Positions 44,636-54,345 of a stretch of DNA of 64,000 bases are shown here, piece by piece. The number at the start of each line of letters is the position of its first letter. Within the stretch, counting starts at the first letter, position 1. Below the pieces are notes generated by a model. It saw only the letters and a list, made by a program, of their open reading frames with translations. It was not told where the DNA came from and searched no databases. The DNA is from Capnocytophaga periodontitidis. Lineage in GTDB: Bacteria; Bacteroidota; Bacteroidia; Flavobacteriales; Flavobacteriaceae. The stretch is taken from NCBI RefSeq assembly GCF_016126015.1, contig NZ_JAEFDB010000001.1, positions 372,001 through 436,000 of the forward strand, in the 5' to 3' direction. Made by a program: the position numbers and the translations under genes.

Positions 44636-46456
44636 ATGTCAGAGGAAAAAAACACATTAGCCATAGAGGACAATCGTTTAGAAGAAGCTTCATTTGTAAA
44701 TTATGAAGCAATGTCTCTTAGTGAATTGACTAAAGAGTTGAAAGAACTGCTCCTTACCGAGAAAACTCAAGCTATCAAAAAACAAGTGGATGCTATCCGC
44801 TATGAATTTGATAAAAAGTACGATGCGCTGGTAGAAGAGAAAAGAGAAGAGTTTATTGCCGATGGAGGTGAACCTCATAACTTTTCTTATGAAATTCCTA
44901 TCTATAAGGAGTTCTATACAGCTTTCAATAACTATCGTGAAAAGCGCAATCAGTACTACAAGGAAATGGAAAAAACTCATAAGGAAAACCTTGTTAAGCG
45001 CCGAGAAATTATAGAAGAGCTAAAGAACCTTATCAATACAGAGGAACACATAGGCACAACTTTTAAACAATTCCAGCAATTGCAAGAACGCTGGCGCAAA
45101 GCAGGAGCTGTTTCTAACGCCGATTATGAAGACTTGTGGAATACCTACCATCACCACGTAGAAAATTTCTATGACTATATCCACCTAAGTAAAGATTTAC
45201 GTGATATTGACTTCAAACGCAATTTGGAAGAAAAATTAAAAATCATTCAACGAGCTGAAGCTCTCGCTCAAGATGATGTAGATGCACTACTTGCCTCACG
45301 TGAGCTACAAGTGCTACATCGTATTTGGAAGGAAGAAATAGGCCCCGTGGATAAAGAACACCGCGAGAGTTTATGGCAACGTTTCAGCGAACTGACAAAA
45401 AAAATACACGACAAACGCCAATATTACCTCAAAAATTTAGATAAAATATATGAGGAAAATGCTGTGAAAAAACAAAGCATTATTGAACGTATTAAAAAAT
45501 TAGGAGAAAAAGAACCTACTACACATAATGCTTGGAAGCAACTCTCTAAACAAGTAGAAGAATTGCGCCAAAACTTCCTAAATGTAGGAAAAGTACCTTT
45601 GCAACAAGCTGATGAAGTGTGGAAAAGCTTCAATGTAGCTTTGCGAAGCTTCAACAAAAAGAAAAACCAGTTCTACAAAGTTCTTAAAAAAGAACAACAA
45701 GAAAATTTGACAAAAAAACTAGCCTTAGTAGAAATAGCTAAAGCAAACCAAAATAGCACTGACTGGGAAACTACTACTGAATTGATGAAAAATATTCAGA
45801 AAGAGTGGAAAGAAATAGGAAGTGTACCTCTTAGAAATACCGAAAAAATTTGGAAAGAGTTCAAAAAGGCTTGTGACACCTATTTTACTCATTTGGCAGA
45901 AGCAATCCAACATTCTAAGAATAAAGAAAATAATGCTCTTGAGCAAAAGAAAGCTTTCTTGGACAAACTGAAAGAATACCAATTAAGCACTGATAGAGAT
46001 AGGGAAATAGAAACCTTACAAAATTTTGTGAATGAATGGAATGCTTTAGGAACTACTCATCATTCTAAGAGAACTATCGATATCAAATTCCATAAAATAA
46101 TCGATGCATTGTACAAAAAACTCAATTTTGATAAACAAGAAATTGAGATTATTAAGTACAACAATAAATTGGAACGACTTATCAATGATGATAATGAGAA
46201 TTCTCTCAACAATGAGGTGATTTTTGTAAAACGTCGTATTGAGGAACTCAAATCGGAAGTATTACAATTGGAAAATAATTTAGCTTTCTTTGGTAATATT
46301 GATGAGAAGAATCCATTGGTACGTGATGTGATTAAGAACATCAATAATCAAAAAGAGGCTCTTAAAACGTGGGAAAATAAACTTCGAGAACTGAAACATT
46401 TACAAAAAACACAATTAGCTGAAACGGCTGAAGAAAATACAGAAGAAAAGGAATAG
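44636..46456 (+). CDS. DUF349 domain protein
   Basis: 606 residues, almost entirely helical and highly charged. It contains repeated units of about 75 residues in which a Trp follows a short spacer (RWRKAGAVSNADYEDLW, IWKEEIGPVDKEHRESLW, EWKEIGSVPLRNTEKIW), the DUF349 pattern. The family is common in Bacteroidota and Actinobacteria and has no settled function. It starts a run with rdgB eight bases downstream. Confidence 0.85.
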   Translation: MSEEKNTLAIEDNRLEEASFVNYEAMSLSELTKELKELLLTEKTQAIKKQVDAIRYEFDKKYDALVEEKREEFIADGGEPHNFSYEIPIYKEFYTAFNNYREKRNQYYKEMEKTHKENLVKRREIIEELKNLINTEEHIGTTFKQFQQLQERWRKAGAVSNADYEDLWNTYHHHVENFYDYIHLSKDLRDIDFKRNLEEKLKIIQRAEALAQDDVDALLASRELQVLHRIWKEEIGPVDKEHRESLWQRFSELTKKIHDKRQYYLKNLDKIYEENAVKKQSIIERIKKLGEKEPTTHNAWKQLSKQVEELRQNFLNVGKVPLQQADEVWKSFNVALRSFNKKKNQFYKVLKKEQQENLTKKLALVEIAKANQNSTDWETTTELMKNIQKEWKEIGSVPLRNTEKIWKEFKKACDTYFTHLAEAIQHSKNKENNALEQKKAFLDKLKEYQLSTDRDREIETLQNFVNEWNALGTTHHSKRTIDIKFHKIIDALYKKLNFDKQEIEIIKYNNKLERLINDDNENSLNNEVIFVKRRIEELKSEVLQLENNLAFFGNIDEKNPLVRDVIKNINNQKEALKTWENKLRELKHLQKTQLAETAEENTEEKE

Positions 46457-46464
46457 TTTTAGTT

Positions 46465-47046
46465 GTGAAATTAGTATTTGCTACCCATAACCAGCATAAA
46501 TTAAGGGAAATACAAGCCCTTTTACCTCCAAACATTCAATTGTTGAGTTTGGATGATATTAGCTGTAATGAGGATATTCCTGAAACAGCTACTACCATTG
46601 AGGACAATGCCTTACTAAAAGCACAATACGTTCAAAAACAGTATCACTGTAATGTTTTTGCTGATGATACAGGGTTAGAAGTTCAAGCATTAAATAATGC
46701 TCCAGGGGTATATTCAGCACGTTATGCAGGTGAACACAAAAGCGATGTGGATAATGTGCAATTGCTTTTGAAAAATATGGAGGGAATCTCTCGTCGAGAA
46801 GCTCAATTTAAAACTGTTATAGCCTTGTGCTTAGAAGGTGTTGTATATACTTTTGAGGGTATTGCAAAAGGAAATATAAGCACAACTCCTATAGGAACTA
46901 ATGGTTTTGGATATGACCCTATATTTATTCCTGAAAACTCTGATAAAACTTTTGCTGAACTCACTCAAGACGAAAAAAATCGTATCAGTCACCGTGGAAA
47001 AGCTTTTGGAAAGTTGTTAGATTTTTTAAATCAAAAAATTCAGTAA
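46465..47046 (+). CDS. rdgB: Non-canonical purine NTP pyrophosphatase (RdgB/HAM1)
   Basis: 193 residues. Typical motifs: [17 protein letters not shown] (substrate-binding), [36 protein letters not shown] and [10 protein letters not shown]. It hydrolyses ITP, dITP and XTP to the monophosphates, keeping them out of DNA and RNA. It starts 8 bases after the DUF349 gene; the alternative start GTG is used as the first codon of MKLVFATHN. Confidence 0.95.
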   Translation: MKLVFATHNQHKLREIQALLPPNIQLLSLDDISCNEDIPETATTIEDNALLKAQYVQKQYHCNVFADDTGLEVQALNNAPGVYSARYAGEHKSDVDNVQLLLKNMEGISRREAQFKTVIALCLEGVVYTFEGIAKGNISTTPIGTNGFGYDPIFIPENSDKTFAELTQDEKNRISHRGKAFGKLLDFLNQKIQ

Positions 47047-47053
47047 GGAAAAG

Positions 47054-47734
47054 ATGAGTTTATTAGAAATTAAAAATATCAAACGCGATTTTAGATTAGG
47101 TTCTGAAATTCTACACGTACTAAAAGGTATCAACCTTTCCATAGAAAAAGGAGAGTATGTTGCTCTAATGGGACCATCAGGATCAGGAAAATCTACCTTA
47201 ATGAATATCTTAGGCTGCTTAGATACTCCCACTTCTGGTGAATATATCTTAAATGGAAAGGATGTAAGCAAGATGAGTGATTCAGAGTTAGCTGATATAC
47301 GCAATAAAGAAATAGGTTTCGTATTTCAAACTTTTAATTTGATGCCACGCACTACAGCTTTAGATAATGTGGCTCTCCCAATGGTATACGCTGGTGTTAA
47401 GAAAGAAAAACGACACGAGCGAGCTAAAGAAGTATTGAAATTAGTAGGCTTAGATAATCGTATGCTTCACAAACCTAATGAGTTATCAGGAGGACAACGC
47501 CAAAGAGTGGCTGTCGCACGTGCTTTGGTGAATCACCCTTCTATTATTTTAGCAGATGAACCTACAGGAAATCTCGACTCTAAAACTTCTTATGAAATAA
47601 TGAACCTTTTTGACGAAATCTACCAAAAAGGAAATACCGTTATCTTGGTTACTCACGAGGAAGATATTGCACGGTATGCTAAGCGTATTATCCGATTAAA
47701 AGACGGACTTATAGAAACCGATAGTGCTAAGTAA
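47054..47734 (+). CDS. ABC transporter ATP-binding protein (MacB/LolD type)
   Basis: 226 residues. Walker [20 protein letters not shown]-loop [17 protein letters not shown], signature [16 protein letters not shown], Walker [14 protein letters not shown] and H-loop VTHEEDI are intact. The GNLDSKTS sequence is typical of the MacB/LolD/FtsE group. No permease gene is adjacent, so the transported substrate and partner are unknown. Seven bases after rdgB. Confidence 0.93.
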   Translation: MSLLEIKNIKRDFRLGSEILHVLKGINLSIEKGEYVALMGPSGSGKSTLMNILGCLDTPTSGEYILNGKDVSKMSDSELADIRNKEIGFVFQTFNLMPRTTALDNVALPMVYAGVKKEKRHERAKEVLKLVGLDNRMLHKPNELSGGQRQRVAVARALVNHPSIILADEPTGNLDSKTSYEIMNLFDEIYQKGNTVILVTHEEDIARYAKRIIRLKDGLIETDSAK

Positions 47735-47735
47735 A

Positions 47736-48590
47736 ATGAATATCGGAATTGTTATCCCTGCTTATAATGAGGCAGAAAGCATTGGTAGTACTCTACATTC
47801 TCTGCTCAATCAAACTTATCCTCCTTTTCAAATTATAGTAGTAGATGATGGTTCTACTGATAACACTGCTGAGGTAGTAAATTACATTGCTTCTGAGTAT
47901 CCTATAGTACAATTAGTACAACGTGGTGAAAAAGGAGAACACTTACCTGGAGCTAAAGTTGTACAAACTTTTAACTATGGACTTTCTTATCTAAAAGAAG
48001 ACATAGAAGTGATTTGTAAATTTGATGCTGACCTTATTTTTCCCAATAATTATCTTGAAGTAATGAACCAAGAATATAGCAAAAATCCTCAGTTAGGAAT
48101 GTTTGGAGGCTTTTGTTATATTGAGAAAAATAACTTGTGGGTACTTGAAAATCTCACAAATAAAGACCATTTGAGAGGTGCTGTAAAATCATATCGGAAA
48201 GCGTGTTTTGAAGCCATAGGAGGATTAAAAATGGCAATGGGGTGGGATACAGCTGATGAGTTGTTAGCACGTTATCACGGATGGATAGTACAAACTGACG
48301 ATACTCTTCACGTAAAACATCTTCGTCCTACAGGGGCAGGTTATAAAAGCAATGCCCGTTATTTACAAGGAAGCGTATTTTATCGTATGCGATATGGTGT
48401 ACTTCTCACATTATTTGCTGCAATAAAATTAGCTGTAAAGAAACGTAGTGGCAAACTTTTCTTAGATTATTGCAAAGGTTTTTACAAAGCAAAACAAGAA
48501 AAACAACCTTACTTACTCTCTGCAGAAGAAGGTAAATGGATAAGGCAATATCGTTGGAAAGGAATTTTTAGCAAATTTTATAACAGATAA
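47736..48590 (+). CDS. Family 2 glycosyltransferase
   Basis: 284 residues from the ATG at 47736, 1 base after the ABC gene stop. GT-A fold: IGIVIPAYNEAESIGSTLHSL, VVDDGSTDNTAEVV (nucleotide-binding Asp) and CKFDADLIFPNNYLE (metal-binding D-x-D). It probably extends a surface or envelope glycan; the acceptor is unknown. The last part is basic, as in membrane-peripheral enzymes. Confidence 0.9.
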   Translation: MNIGIVIPAYNEAESIGSTLHSLLNQTYPPFQIIVVDDGSTDNTAEVVNYIASEYPIVQLVQRGEKGEHLPGAKVVQTFNYGLSYLKEDIEVICKFDADLIFPNNYLEVMNQEYSKNPQLGMFGGFCYIEKNNLWVLENLTNKDHLRGAVKSYRKACFEAIGGLKMAMGWDTADELLARYHGWIVQTDDTLHVKHLRPTGAGYKSNARYLQGSVFYRMRYGVLLTLFAAIKLAVKKRSGKLFLDYCKGFYKAKQEKQPYLLSAEEGKWIRQYRWKGIFSKFYNR

Positions 48591-49298
48591 ATGGAACAAA
48601 CAAAAGGAAATATATACTTAATCCCGAATTTGTTGGGAGATAGCGCTCTTGATGTATTACCAGCACAAGTGAGCAATATACTCAGTTCACTTACTTATTT
48701 TGTAGTGGAAAATGAAAAATCAGCAAGAAAGTTTATCAAACTGATGGTACCAGATAAAAAACAAGCTGATTTACAAATTGCTGTAATTGATAAGCACCAG
48801 CGTAATAGTGATTTTAGTAACTTTCTCGCTCCTTGTATGGAAGGAAATTCTATAGGTATTATCTCGGAAGCTGGTTGTCCTGGTATTGCCGATCCCGGTG
48901 CTGATATAGTACGTATAGCTCATCAAAAAGGATTAAAGGTTATCCCGTTAGTAGGTCCTTCTTCACTTTTATTAGCAATGATGGCAAGCGGACTCAATGG
49001 ACAAAATTTTACTTTCAATGGCTATTTACCTATTGATAAACAAGAACGCAAGAAAATACTGAAAGCCCTAGAACGCAAAGCAAGTGAAGGACAGTCTCAA
49101 CTATTTATAGAAACTCCTTATCGTAACCAACAAATGTTTAATGACCTTATGGATAACTTACAAGCTGATACTCTTTTATGTATAGCTTGTGATCTTACAC
49201 TTCCTACTGAAGAAATCAAAACACACCCTATACATCTTTGGAGAAAAGTAAATATTGATATACAAAAACGACCTACAATCTTTATAATAGGGGCTTAA
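48591..49298 (+). CDS. RsmI-like tetrapyrrole-methylase-fold SAM methyltransferase
   Basis: 235 residues. Tetrapyrrole-methylase fold with IGIISEAGCPGIADPGADIV and PLVGPSSLLLAMMASGLNGQNFTFNGYLP. This is the short RsmI-like group common in Bacteroidota; RsmI modifies 2'-OH of C1402 in 16S rRNA, but these shorter proteins need not have the same target. It begins directly after the GT2 stop. Its end overlaps the rsmG stop on the other strand by four bases. Confidence 0.87.
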   Translation: MEQTKGNIYLIPNLLGDSALDVLPAQVSNILSSLTYFVVENEKSARKFIKLMVPDKKQADLQIAVIDKHQRNSDFSNFLAPCMEGNSIGIISEAGCPGIADPGADIVRIAHQKGLKVIPLVGPSSLLLAMMASGLNGQNFTFNGYLPIDKQERKKILKALERKASEGQSQLFIETPYRNQQMFNDLMDNLQADTLLCIACDLTLPTEEIKTHPIHLWRKVNIDIQKRPTIFIIGA

Positions 49299-49912
49299 AA
49301 AGGTAAATACACTATTTTCTTAGTCTCGAAGAAAGGTTCATCGTAATAACTACTGATATCAGTCAGTTCTGCCTTAGGGGAAGGTGCTAACTCCTCAGTA
49401 AGGTCACCGCCTTTTAAGTAAAGGATACCATTAGGGAGGTCGTTTTTAGAAGTCTTCTTGAACTTTCCTTTTACCCAAGGTACAAAGTCCTTCATTTGAG
49501 TAACGGCACGACTTACTACAAAGTCGTAAGTATCTTTTAGTTCTTCGGCTCTTATCTGCATAGCCGTTACATTGGTGAGCCTTAAAGCTTTTACTACTTC
49601 TTGTACTACTTTTATTTTCTTTCCGATAGAATCGACCAATGTAAACTGACAGTTAGGGAACATTATAGCCAAAGGTATGCCAGGGAAACCTCCACCAGTG
49701 CCGACATCTAATAGTACTGTGCCATCAACGAACTGAATGTGCTTAGCAATAGCCAAGCTATGCAACACGTGTCGCTCGTAGAAATCGTCTATATCTTTGC
49801 GCGAGATGACGTTTATTTGAGCATTCCACTTTTCGTACAGCGGTTTGAGCTTTGCAAATTGTTGTTGTTGCAACTCACTAAGTGAGGGAAAGTATTTGAG
49901 TATGATTTTCAT
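49295..49912 (-). CDS. rsmG: 16S rRNA (guanine(527)-N7)-methyltransferase RsmG
   Basis: 205 residues. RsmG signatures: FERHVLHSLAIAKHI, LLDVGTGGGFPGIPLAIMFP (SAM binding) and VVSRAVTQMKDFVPWV. It methylates N7 of G527; loss in other bacteria gives low-level streptomycin resistance. Its 3' end meets the RsmI-like gene tail to tail. Confidence 0.96.
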   Translation of the reverse strand: MKIILKYFPSLSELQQQQFAKLKPLYEKWNAQINVISRKDIDDFYERHVLHSLAIAKHIQFVDGTVLLDVGTGGGFPGIPLAIMFPNCQFTLVDSIGKKIKVVQEVVKALRLTNVTAMQIRAEELKDTYDFVVSRAVTQMKDFVPWVKGKFKKTSKNDLPNGILYLKGGDLTEELAPSPKAELTDISSYYDEPFFETKKIVYLPF

Positions 49913-49958
49913 AGTTGCTAAAAATGTATTACTTTTGCACTCGTTTTTATATATTATA

Positions 49959-50924
49959 ATGAATTTACGAGCCTTATTATTGATATTTTTGTGGGGAGGT
50001 TGCCTTTCGTTCTTTGCACAAGAGCGCGATACTACCTACATTCAACCTTATCCGCAAGAAATATGGCTCAGAGCATATACTCCTACCAAAATGCTCATAC
50101 TTACGCAAGGGAAAGAGGTTTATTCACCCAACTCCCCATTTAGTTTAGGAGTTGGAATAGGTTTGCGCAAGATATTAGGACTTAACGTACTTTATGCACA
50201 GAACTTATTCCGACTAAAAAATGAAACAAATCTAAAAACTCGCAGTATTGATATACAAGCACATAAATACGGTAAACGCATTCTTATAGATGCTTATTAT
50301 CAAGACTATACAGGATTTTATATCGATAGAGGTAAAGGGAATTACACCCTCTTCCCTACCCTTTCTACCCAACAAATAGGTGTAGAAAGCACTTACGTAT
50401 GGCGTGCTGACAAGTTTTCGGCACGAGCTGCCTTTGAGCAAAGCGAACTCCAAGTGAAATCAGCAGGAAGTTTGCTTTTTGGCAGTGGTTTCTATTGGCA
50501 TCGCATAGAGCCTGATGCTAAAACAGAGAATGTGAGTAGCGAGGCTTTTGAGAATTTCCAAATAGGTTTTCACGTGGGCTATGGCTATTCGTGGGTAGCT
50601 GGCAAACACTGGTTACTTACAGGGGCGTTTATCGGTGGGCTGAATTTTGGTAACCAAATGGACATACTGCAACAGCTGAACATTAAGGTTTATCCTACTT
50701 CTGTGACGCGCTTTTCGTTTGTATATCTGAAAGATGATTGGACTGTAGCCTTATCGGGAATTTTTAATAACAAGTCAGTTTATCCTACGGATAGCAAACC
50801 TATTCGCTTGATTACTCACAGTGTACAACTATCGTTTACTAAGCATTTCTACCTCAAAAGAAAAAACTTTCTCACTCGATTACCTTCCCTAAAAGTACGA
50901 CCAACCCCTCAACGGAACGGGTAA
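49959..50924 (+). CDS. DUF4421 family outer-membrane-type protein
   Basis: 321 residues from the ATG at 49959. A signal peptide (LLLIFLWGGCLSFFAQ) precedes SVYSP-like FSLGVGIGLRKILGLNVLYA and RSIDIQAHKYGKRILIDAYY, the order seen in DUF4421 proteins. Alternating amphipathic strands and a terminal Phe-rich strand suggest a beta-barrel in the outer membrane. Its last 53 bases overlap the convergent THUMP-like methyltransferase gene. A TACTTTTG box (49930-49937) is present but lacks a -33. Confidence 0.82.
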   Translation: MNLRALLLIFLWGGCLSFFAQERDTTYIQPYPQEIWLRAYTPTKMLILTQGKEVYSPNSPFSLGVGIGLRKILGLNVLYAQNLFRLKNETNLKTRSIDIQAHKYGKRILIDAYYQDYTGFYIDRGKGNYTLFPTLSTQQIGVESTYVWRADKFSARAAFEQSELQVKSAGSLLFGSGFYWHRIEPDAKTENVSSEAFENFQIGFHVGYGYSWVAGKHWLLTGAFIGGLNFGNQMDILQQLNIKVYPTSVTRFSFVYLKDDWTVALSGIFNNKSVYPTDSKPIRLITHSVQLSFTKHFYLKRKNFLTRLPSLKVRPTPQRNG

Positions 50925-52023
50925 AGATAAGATATTCATTACCACCTTCCACGATACGGTATTTCCTTTTAATTTCTGCTACCGATAACGGATAGTTTTT
51001 AGAGAGAATACAATATTTACTACCTTTTTTTAACTCTTTAAGATTGATAGGAGTTACCTGCAAAACACGTCCGGCAAAGGGCTTTTTTAGCTGCTCGGAA
51101 GTGTATAGATGGGTATTTACGTCCAACTTCTCTACCTCAAAATACTGCGTTATATAATTAAAAGCTCCTGATTTCAACAAAGCATTATTAGGAATATACA
51201 AGTATTGTTTAGGCGCACTATACACCACTTGAGAACTATGCAACGCTTCTTCTGTAAATTGCAAAATAGGCTCTTCAGTCTCCAAATTCACACAATGTAT
51301 TTGTACTTGTGTTTCTTTTTTAGGTTCTTGTACTACCAATACCTCCTTTACTTCATTGCGCAAGGCTACCAAATGAATATGTGTTACCTTGGATAGCGTA
51401 TGCAACAGATAACTAATGTCTATCATAGGTGATAGTTTGGTAAGCACTTTATCTGCCTTTTGCAATAGTACAGACTGTAACTCTAAGATATTAGGTGAGA
51501 GGTCTTCTAAGAGAAACTTCTTTTGTTTGAGTGCGTCTCTACGAGCAGGATCAAGATAAATAAGGTTGTAATGTGCTGTTGTTGCTTTCAAAAAAGCTTC
51601 TGCGCTTCCATTTATAAATGTAGCCTTTCGCCCTAATACCTGCCAATTATGTTTTACTTTGCTCAGAAGTTCCTTATTTTGTTCTACCAACGTAACTTCT
51701 TTAAACTTCTCTGAAAGAAAAAATGCATCAATACCGAACCCACAAGTAAGGTCTAAAAAACATTCTCCGTGTAAGCCTTGTGCCTTATATTGAGCGGTTG
51801 CCTCGGAGGAGGTTTGCTCTAAATTAAGTGTTGGGGGAAACAATATACCTCCCGCAGTAAGCAAAAAAGGGAGTTTTTTAGCTGCTGTACGTCTGCCTTC
51901 AATCTGTTGTACTAATTCTTTGTTAGAAATGCCATTAAACACAGTTTTTTTGAGGAGCAATGTTGTAGTTGTCCCCTCGTATTCCCTGATAAAGCGTTGT
52001 ACATTCTCGTCTAACAAATTCAT
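50872..52023 (-). CDS. THUMP-like domain class I SAM methyltransferase
   Basis: 383 residues from the ATG at 52023. FLDLTCGFGIDAFFLSEKFK (SAM binding), VTLVEQNKELL and NLIYLDPARRD (catalytic DPPY-like DPAR) define the class I methyltransferase core at about 95-195. The C-terminal part (about 270-383) matches the THUMP-like end of Bacteroidota annotation. RNA or protein substrate unknown. The 3' end overlaps the DUF4421 gene by 53 bases in opposite orientation. Confidence 0.85.
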   Translation of the reverse strand: MNLLDENVQRFIREYEGTTTTLLLKKTVFNGISNKELVQQIEGRRTAAKKLPFLLTAGGILFPPTLNLEQTSSEATAQYKAQGLHGECFLDLTCGFGIDAFFLSEKFKEVTLVEQNKELLSKVKHNWQVLGRKATFINGSAEAFLKATTAHYNLIYLDPARRDALKQKKFLLEDLSPNILELQSVLLQKADKVLTKLSPMIDISYLLHTLSKVTHIHLVALRNEVKEVLVVQEPKKETQVQIHCVNLETEEPILQFTEEALHSSQVVYSAPKQYLYIPNNALLKSGAFNYITQYFEVEKLDVNTHLYTSEQLKKPFAGRVLQVTPINLKELKKGSKYCILSKNYPLSVAEIKRKYRIVEGGNEYLIFTRSVEGLVVLLGKVIE

Positions 52024-52054
52024 AGCGCGCAAAGATAGTGCATTTTTACAAAAA

Positions 52055-53143
52055 TCAAAGCCATTTTTTGCGTTTGAAGTAGAAAATCATTGTTACTGAA
52101 ATACCTATCATCACCAACCATACTAACGGATATGCCCACCATACTTCTAATTCAGGCATATACTTGAAATTCATACCGTATACCCCCACAATAAAAGTGA
52201 GCGGAATAAAAATAGTAGAAATAAGGGTGAGCAAGCGCATAATGTTGTTCATCTTGTTACTCATTGCCCCCATATAGGTGTCAGTAAGTCCCCATAAAAT
52301 ATCGCGGTAGGTACTGAGTGTTTCGACAATTTGCACCGTGTGGTCGTGGAGGTCACGAAAATAATGCTTAGTATCGATGTCGATAAGATGATGAGGGGTT
52401 TTCTCTATCTTGTTTACTACCTCACGCGAGGGCGTAATTGATTTCTGCAAAAAGATAGCACTCTTTCTCAGCAACTGGATTTCGGAAATCATATCTTCAC
52501 GAGGGTGAATAATAATATCATCTTCAATGGTCTCAATCTTATCGCTTACTTTATCCAAAATCACAAAATAGTTGTCTACAATAGCATCTAAGAGTCCGAA
52601 TAGCAAATAGTCAGCGGGGCGTTTGCGTAGACTGCTATCGGCGTTTTGCAAACGTTTGCGTACGGGGTCAAACACGTCTTCGTCTTCACTTTCTTGAAAA
52701 GTGATGAGGTAATTTTTGCCTAATAATAATGCTAAGTGCTCTGAAATAAGTTGCTTATCTTTGCCGTAGTACAGCATTTTAATGATCACGAGAATATGTT
52801 CATCAAGGATTTCTACTTTCGGACGGTGTTCGGTATCGAGTACGTCTTCCAAAAATAGGTTATCTAAATGAGTATAAGCACCTAACTTTTTTACTTCCTC
52901 GATATTGTTTAAGCCGTTTACATTCACCCACGTGATACGGCTATCGATTATAAATTTAAGGGCTTCCTCAGCCGAAGAAACTTTCTTTACCTCACAAGAA
53001 TGCTCGTTATAGGCAAAGACTTCTATATTGAGAGGCTTCTCTTTATTACCGAAATACACCAGACTACCGGCAGGCAAACCTACCTTTTTGGAGCGATTTG
53101 TCTTGCGTTTCCTTCTGGTAGTAGAGACTATATTTTTACTCAT
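52055..53143 (-). CDS. corA: CorA-type magnesium/cobalt transporter
   Basis: 362 residues. A large cytosolic domain with helical funnel is followed by two C-terminal membrane helices and the ion-selectivity motif YGMNFKYMPELE between them. It imports Mg2+ (and Co2+) through a pentameric channel. The N-terminus is very basic (RRKRKTNRSKK). The upstream 236-base gap is AT-rich and holds no gene. Confidence 0.95.
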   Translation of the reverse strand: MSKNIVSTTRRKRKTNRSKKVGLPAGSLVYFGNKEKPLNIEVFAYNEHSCEVKKVSSAEEALKFIIDSRITWVNVNGLNNIEEVKKLGAYTHLDNLFLEDVLDTEHRPKVEILDEHILVIIKMLYYGKDKQLISEHLALLLGKNYLITFQESEDEDVFDPVRKRLQNADSSLRKRPADYLLFGLLDAIVDNYFVILDKVSDKIETIEDDIIIHPREDMISEIQLLRKSAIFLQKSITPSREVVNKIEKTPHHLIDIDTKHYFRDLHDHTVQIVETLSTYRDILWGLTDTYMGAMSNKMNNIMRLLTLISTIFIPLTFIVGVYGMNFKYMPELEVWWAYPLVWLVMIGISVTMIFYFKRKKWL

Positions 53144-53379
53144 ATATAATTATTATATTAAAATATTGGTTATTAATATTTTATTAAAACATTTTAAAGC
53201 TAAAGTATAAGTATCATAACAAAAACGAAAGCGTTAGTAAGCGTAATAAATACTTGTTGCTTTTGTTTAAATTAGTGGTTAATATACTGATTATTAGATT
53301 ATTTTCACATTTATATACATAGTAAGTAGATACTTTATAAAATACATATTAAATAAAAAGTTTATATTTTTATTATAAG

Positions 53380-54009
53380 TTACTTATATTCAGTAGCTAT
53401 TAATTCATAAAGCACCCAACCTTGCATTCTTTCTTCTTGTATTAAGGATAGTCCTACTGAGTTTAAAAATTGACTAAAATCTTCTGTCCTTTTTAGCTTA
53501 GGAAGGTAATAACTAATCTTTGCATATTCACAAGCAATGAGAAAAATACCTTTGTCTGAGAGTATGCGTTTGACTTCCAAAAAAGCCTCTTTGAGTTCTT
53601 GCCAATGGAAGTGTGTTTGAAAAGCAGTTATCAAATCAAAAGTTTTATCGCCAAATGAGCTATGCTGAATGTCCTCTAACTGAAAGATAGCCCTTGTATG
53701 AAGCTTCTTTGCTTCCTTAATAGCGATTTCGGATATTTCAATTCCCCAAACTTCACTATGAGGGAAATATTCAGTGAGCAGGACAGTTGATTTGCCATTT
53801 CCTACTCCTATATCTAATATTTTTCGTGGAGCTTCTGACGGTTTATAAAATCCTAATGCCCATTGTACCATTGGTATATAAACGCGATTAAAAAGTCTCA
53901 TCATTATTACACCTACAAAACCCGAAGGCTTTTTAGACTGCTGAATTAGGTAATAAAGCAGGAGTATTAAGATTGAGAAAGTAAGGGCTGTTAGAAAAAT
54001 AATTTTCAC
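53380..54009 (-). CDS. Class I SAM-dependent methyltransferase with membrane anchor
   Basis: 209 residues. A membrane-spanning N-terminus (about 3-22) precedes a class I methyltransferase: ILDIGVGNGKSTVLLTEYFP (SAM binding), VWGIEISEIAIKEA and FDLITAFQTHFHW. The substrate is unknown. It is 15 bases after the YciI gene and probably shares its transcript. Confidence 0.85.
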   Translation of the reverse strand: MKIIFLTALTFSILILLLYYLIQQSKKPSGFVGVIMMRLFNRVYIPMVQWALGFYKPSEAPRKILDIGVGNGKSTVLLTEYFPHSEVWGIEISEIAIKEAKKLHTRAIFQLEDIQHSSFGDKTFDLITAFQTHFHWQELKEAFLEVKRILSDKGIFLIACEYAKISYYLPKLKRTEDFSQFLNSVGLSLIQEERMQGWVLYELIATEYK

Positions 54010-54024
54010 TTGTTAATTGTGGTT

Positions 54025-54312
54025 TTAAGAGAGTACCTTACCGAACTCTTCAGAGAATTTGGTAGGAGTAAACTCAATGACCTGGTAGGTTGCTATTTGG
54101 TGCTGATAAAAAGGGTCTTGGGCAATGATAGCTTCTACCTCTCCCCTACTACCGCCCTTGCACAAAATTATACCACCTACACGAGGCACTTGTGCTCCTG
54201 AAGCAACAAAATGTCCTGAAGCATAATGCTTATCTAAATAAGCGCGATGTGCTTCTAAATGTTTTTCAACCTCTGAAAGGTCTTTTTGATACGTTAAAAT
54301 AATGATGTACAT
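54025..54312 (-). CDS. YciI family protein
   Basis: 95 residues of a ferredoxin-like YciI fold, with IIILTYQKDLSEVEKHLEAH and HRAYLDKHYASGHFVASGAQ (conserved His, Leu and SGP-like loop). The family is thought to contain small enzymes; its natural substrate is unknown. It lies 33 bases after the SDR gene. Confidence 0.88.
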   Translation of the reverse strand: MYIIILTYQKDLSEVEKHLEAHRAYLDKHYASGHFVASGAQVPRVGGIILCKGGSRGEVEAIIAQDPFYQHQIATYQVIEFTPTKFSEEFGKVLS

Positions 54313-54345
54313 ATTTTAGTTATTAGTCGTTAGTTTTTAATTGTT

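Noticed and set aside
53144-53379. Gene or RNA in the 236-base gap upstream of corA
   Set aside because: Very AT-rich with no open frame, stable hairpin or tRNA-like pattern seen by eye.
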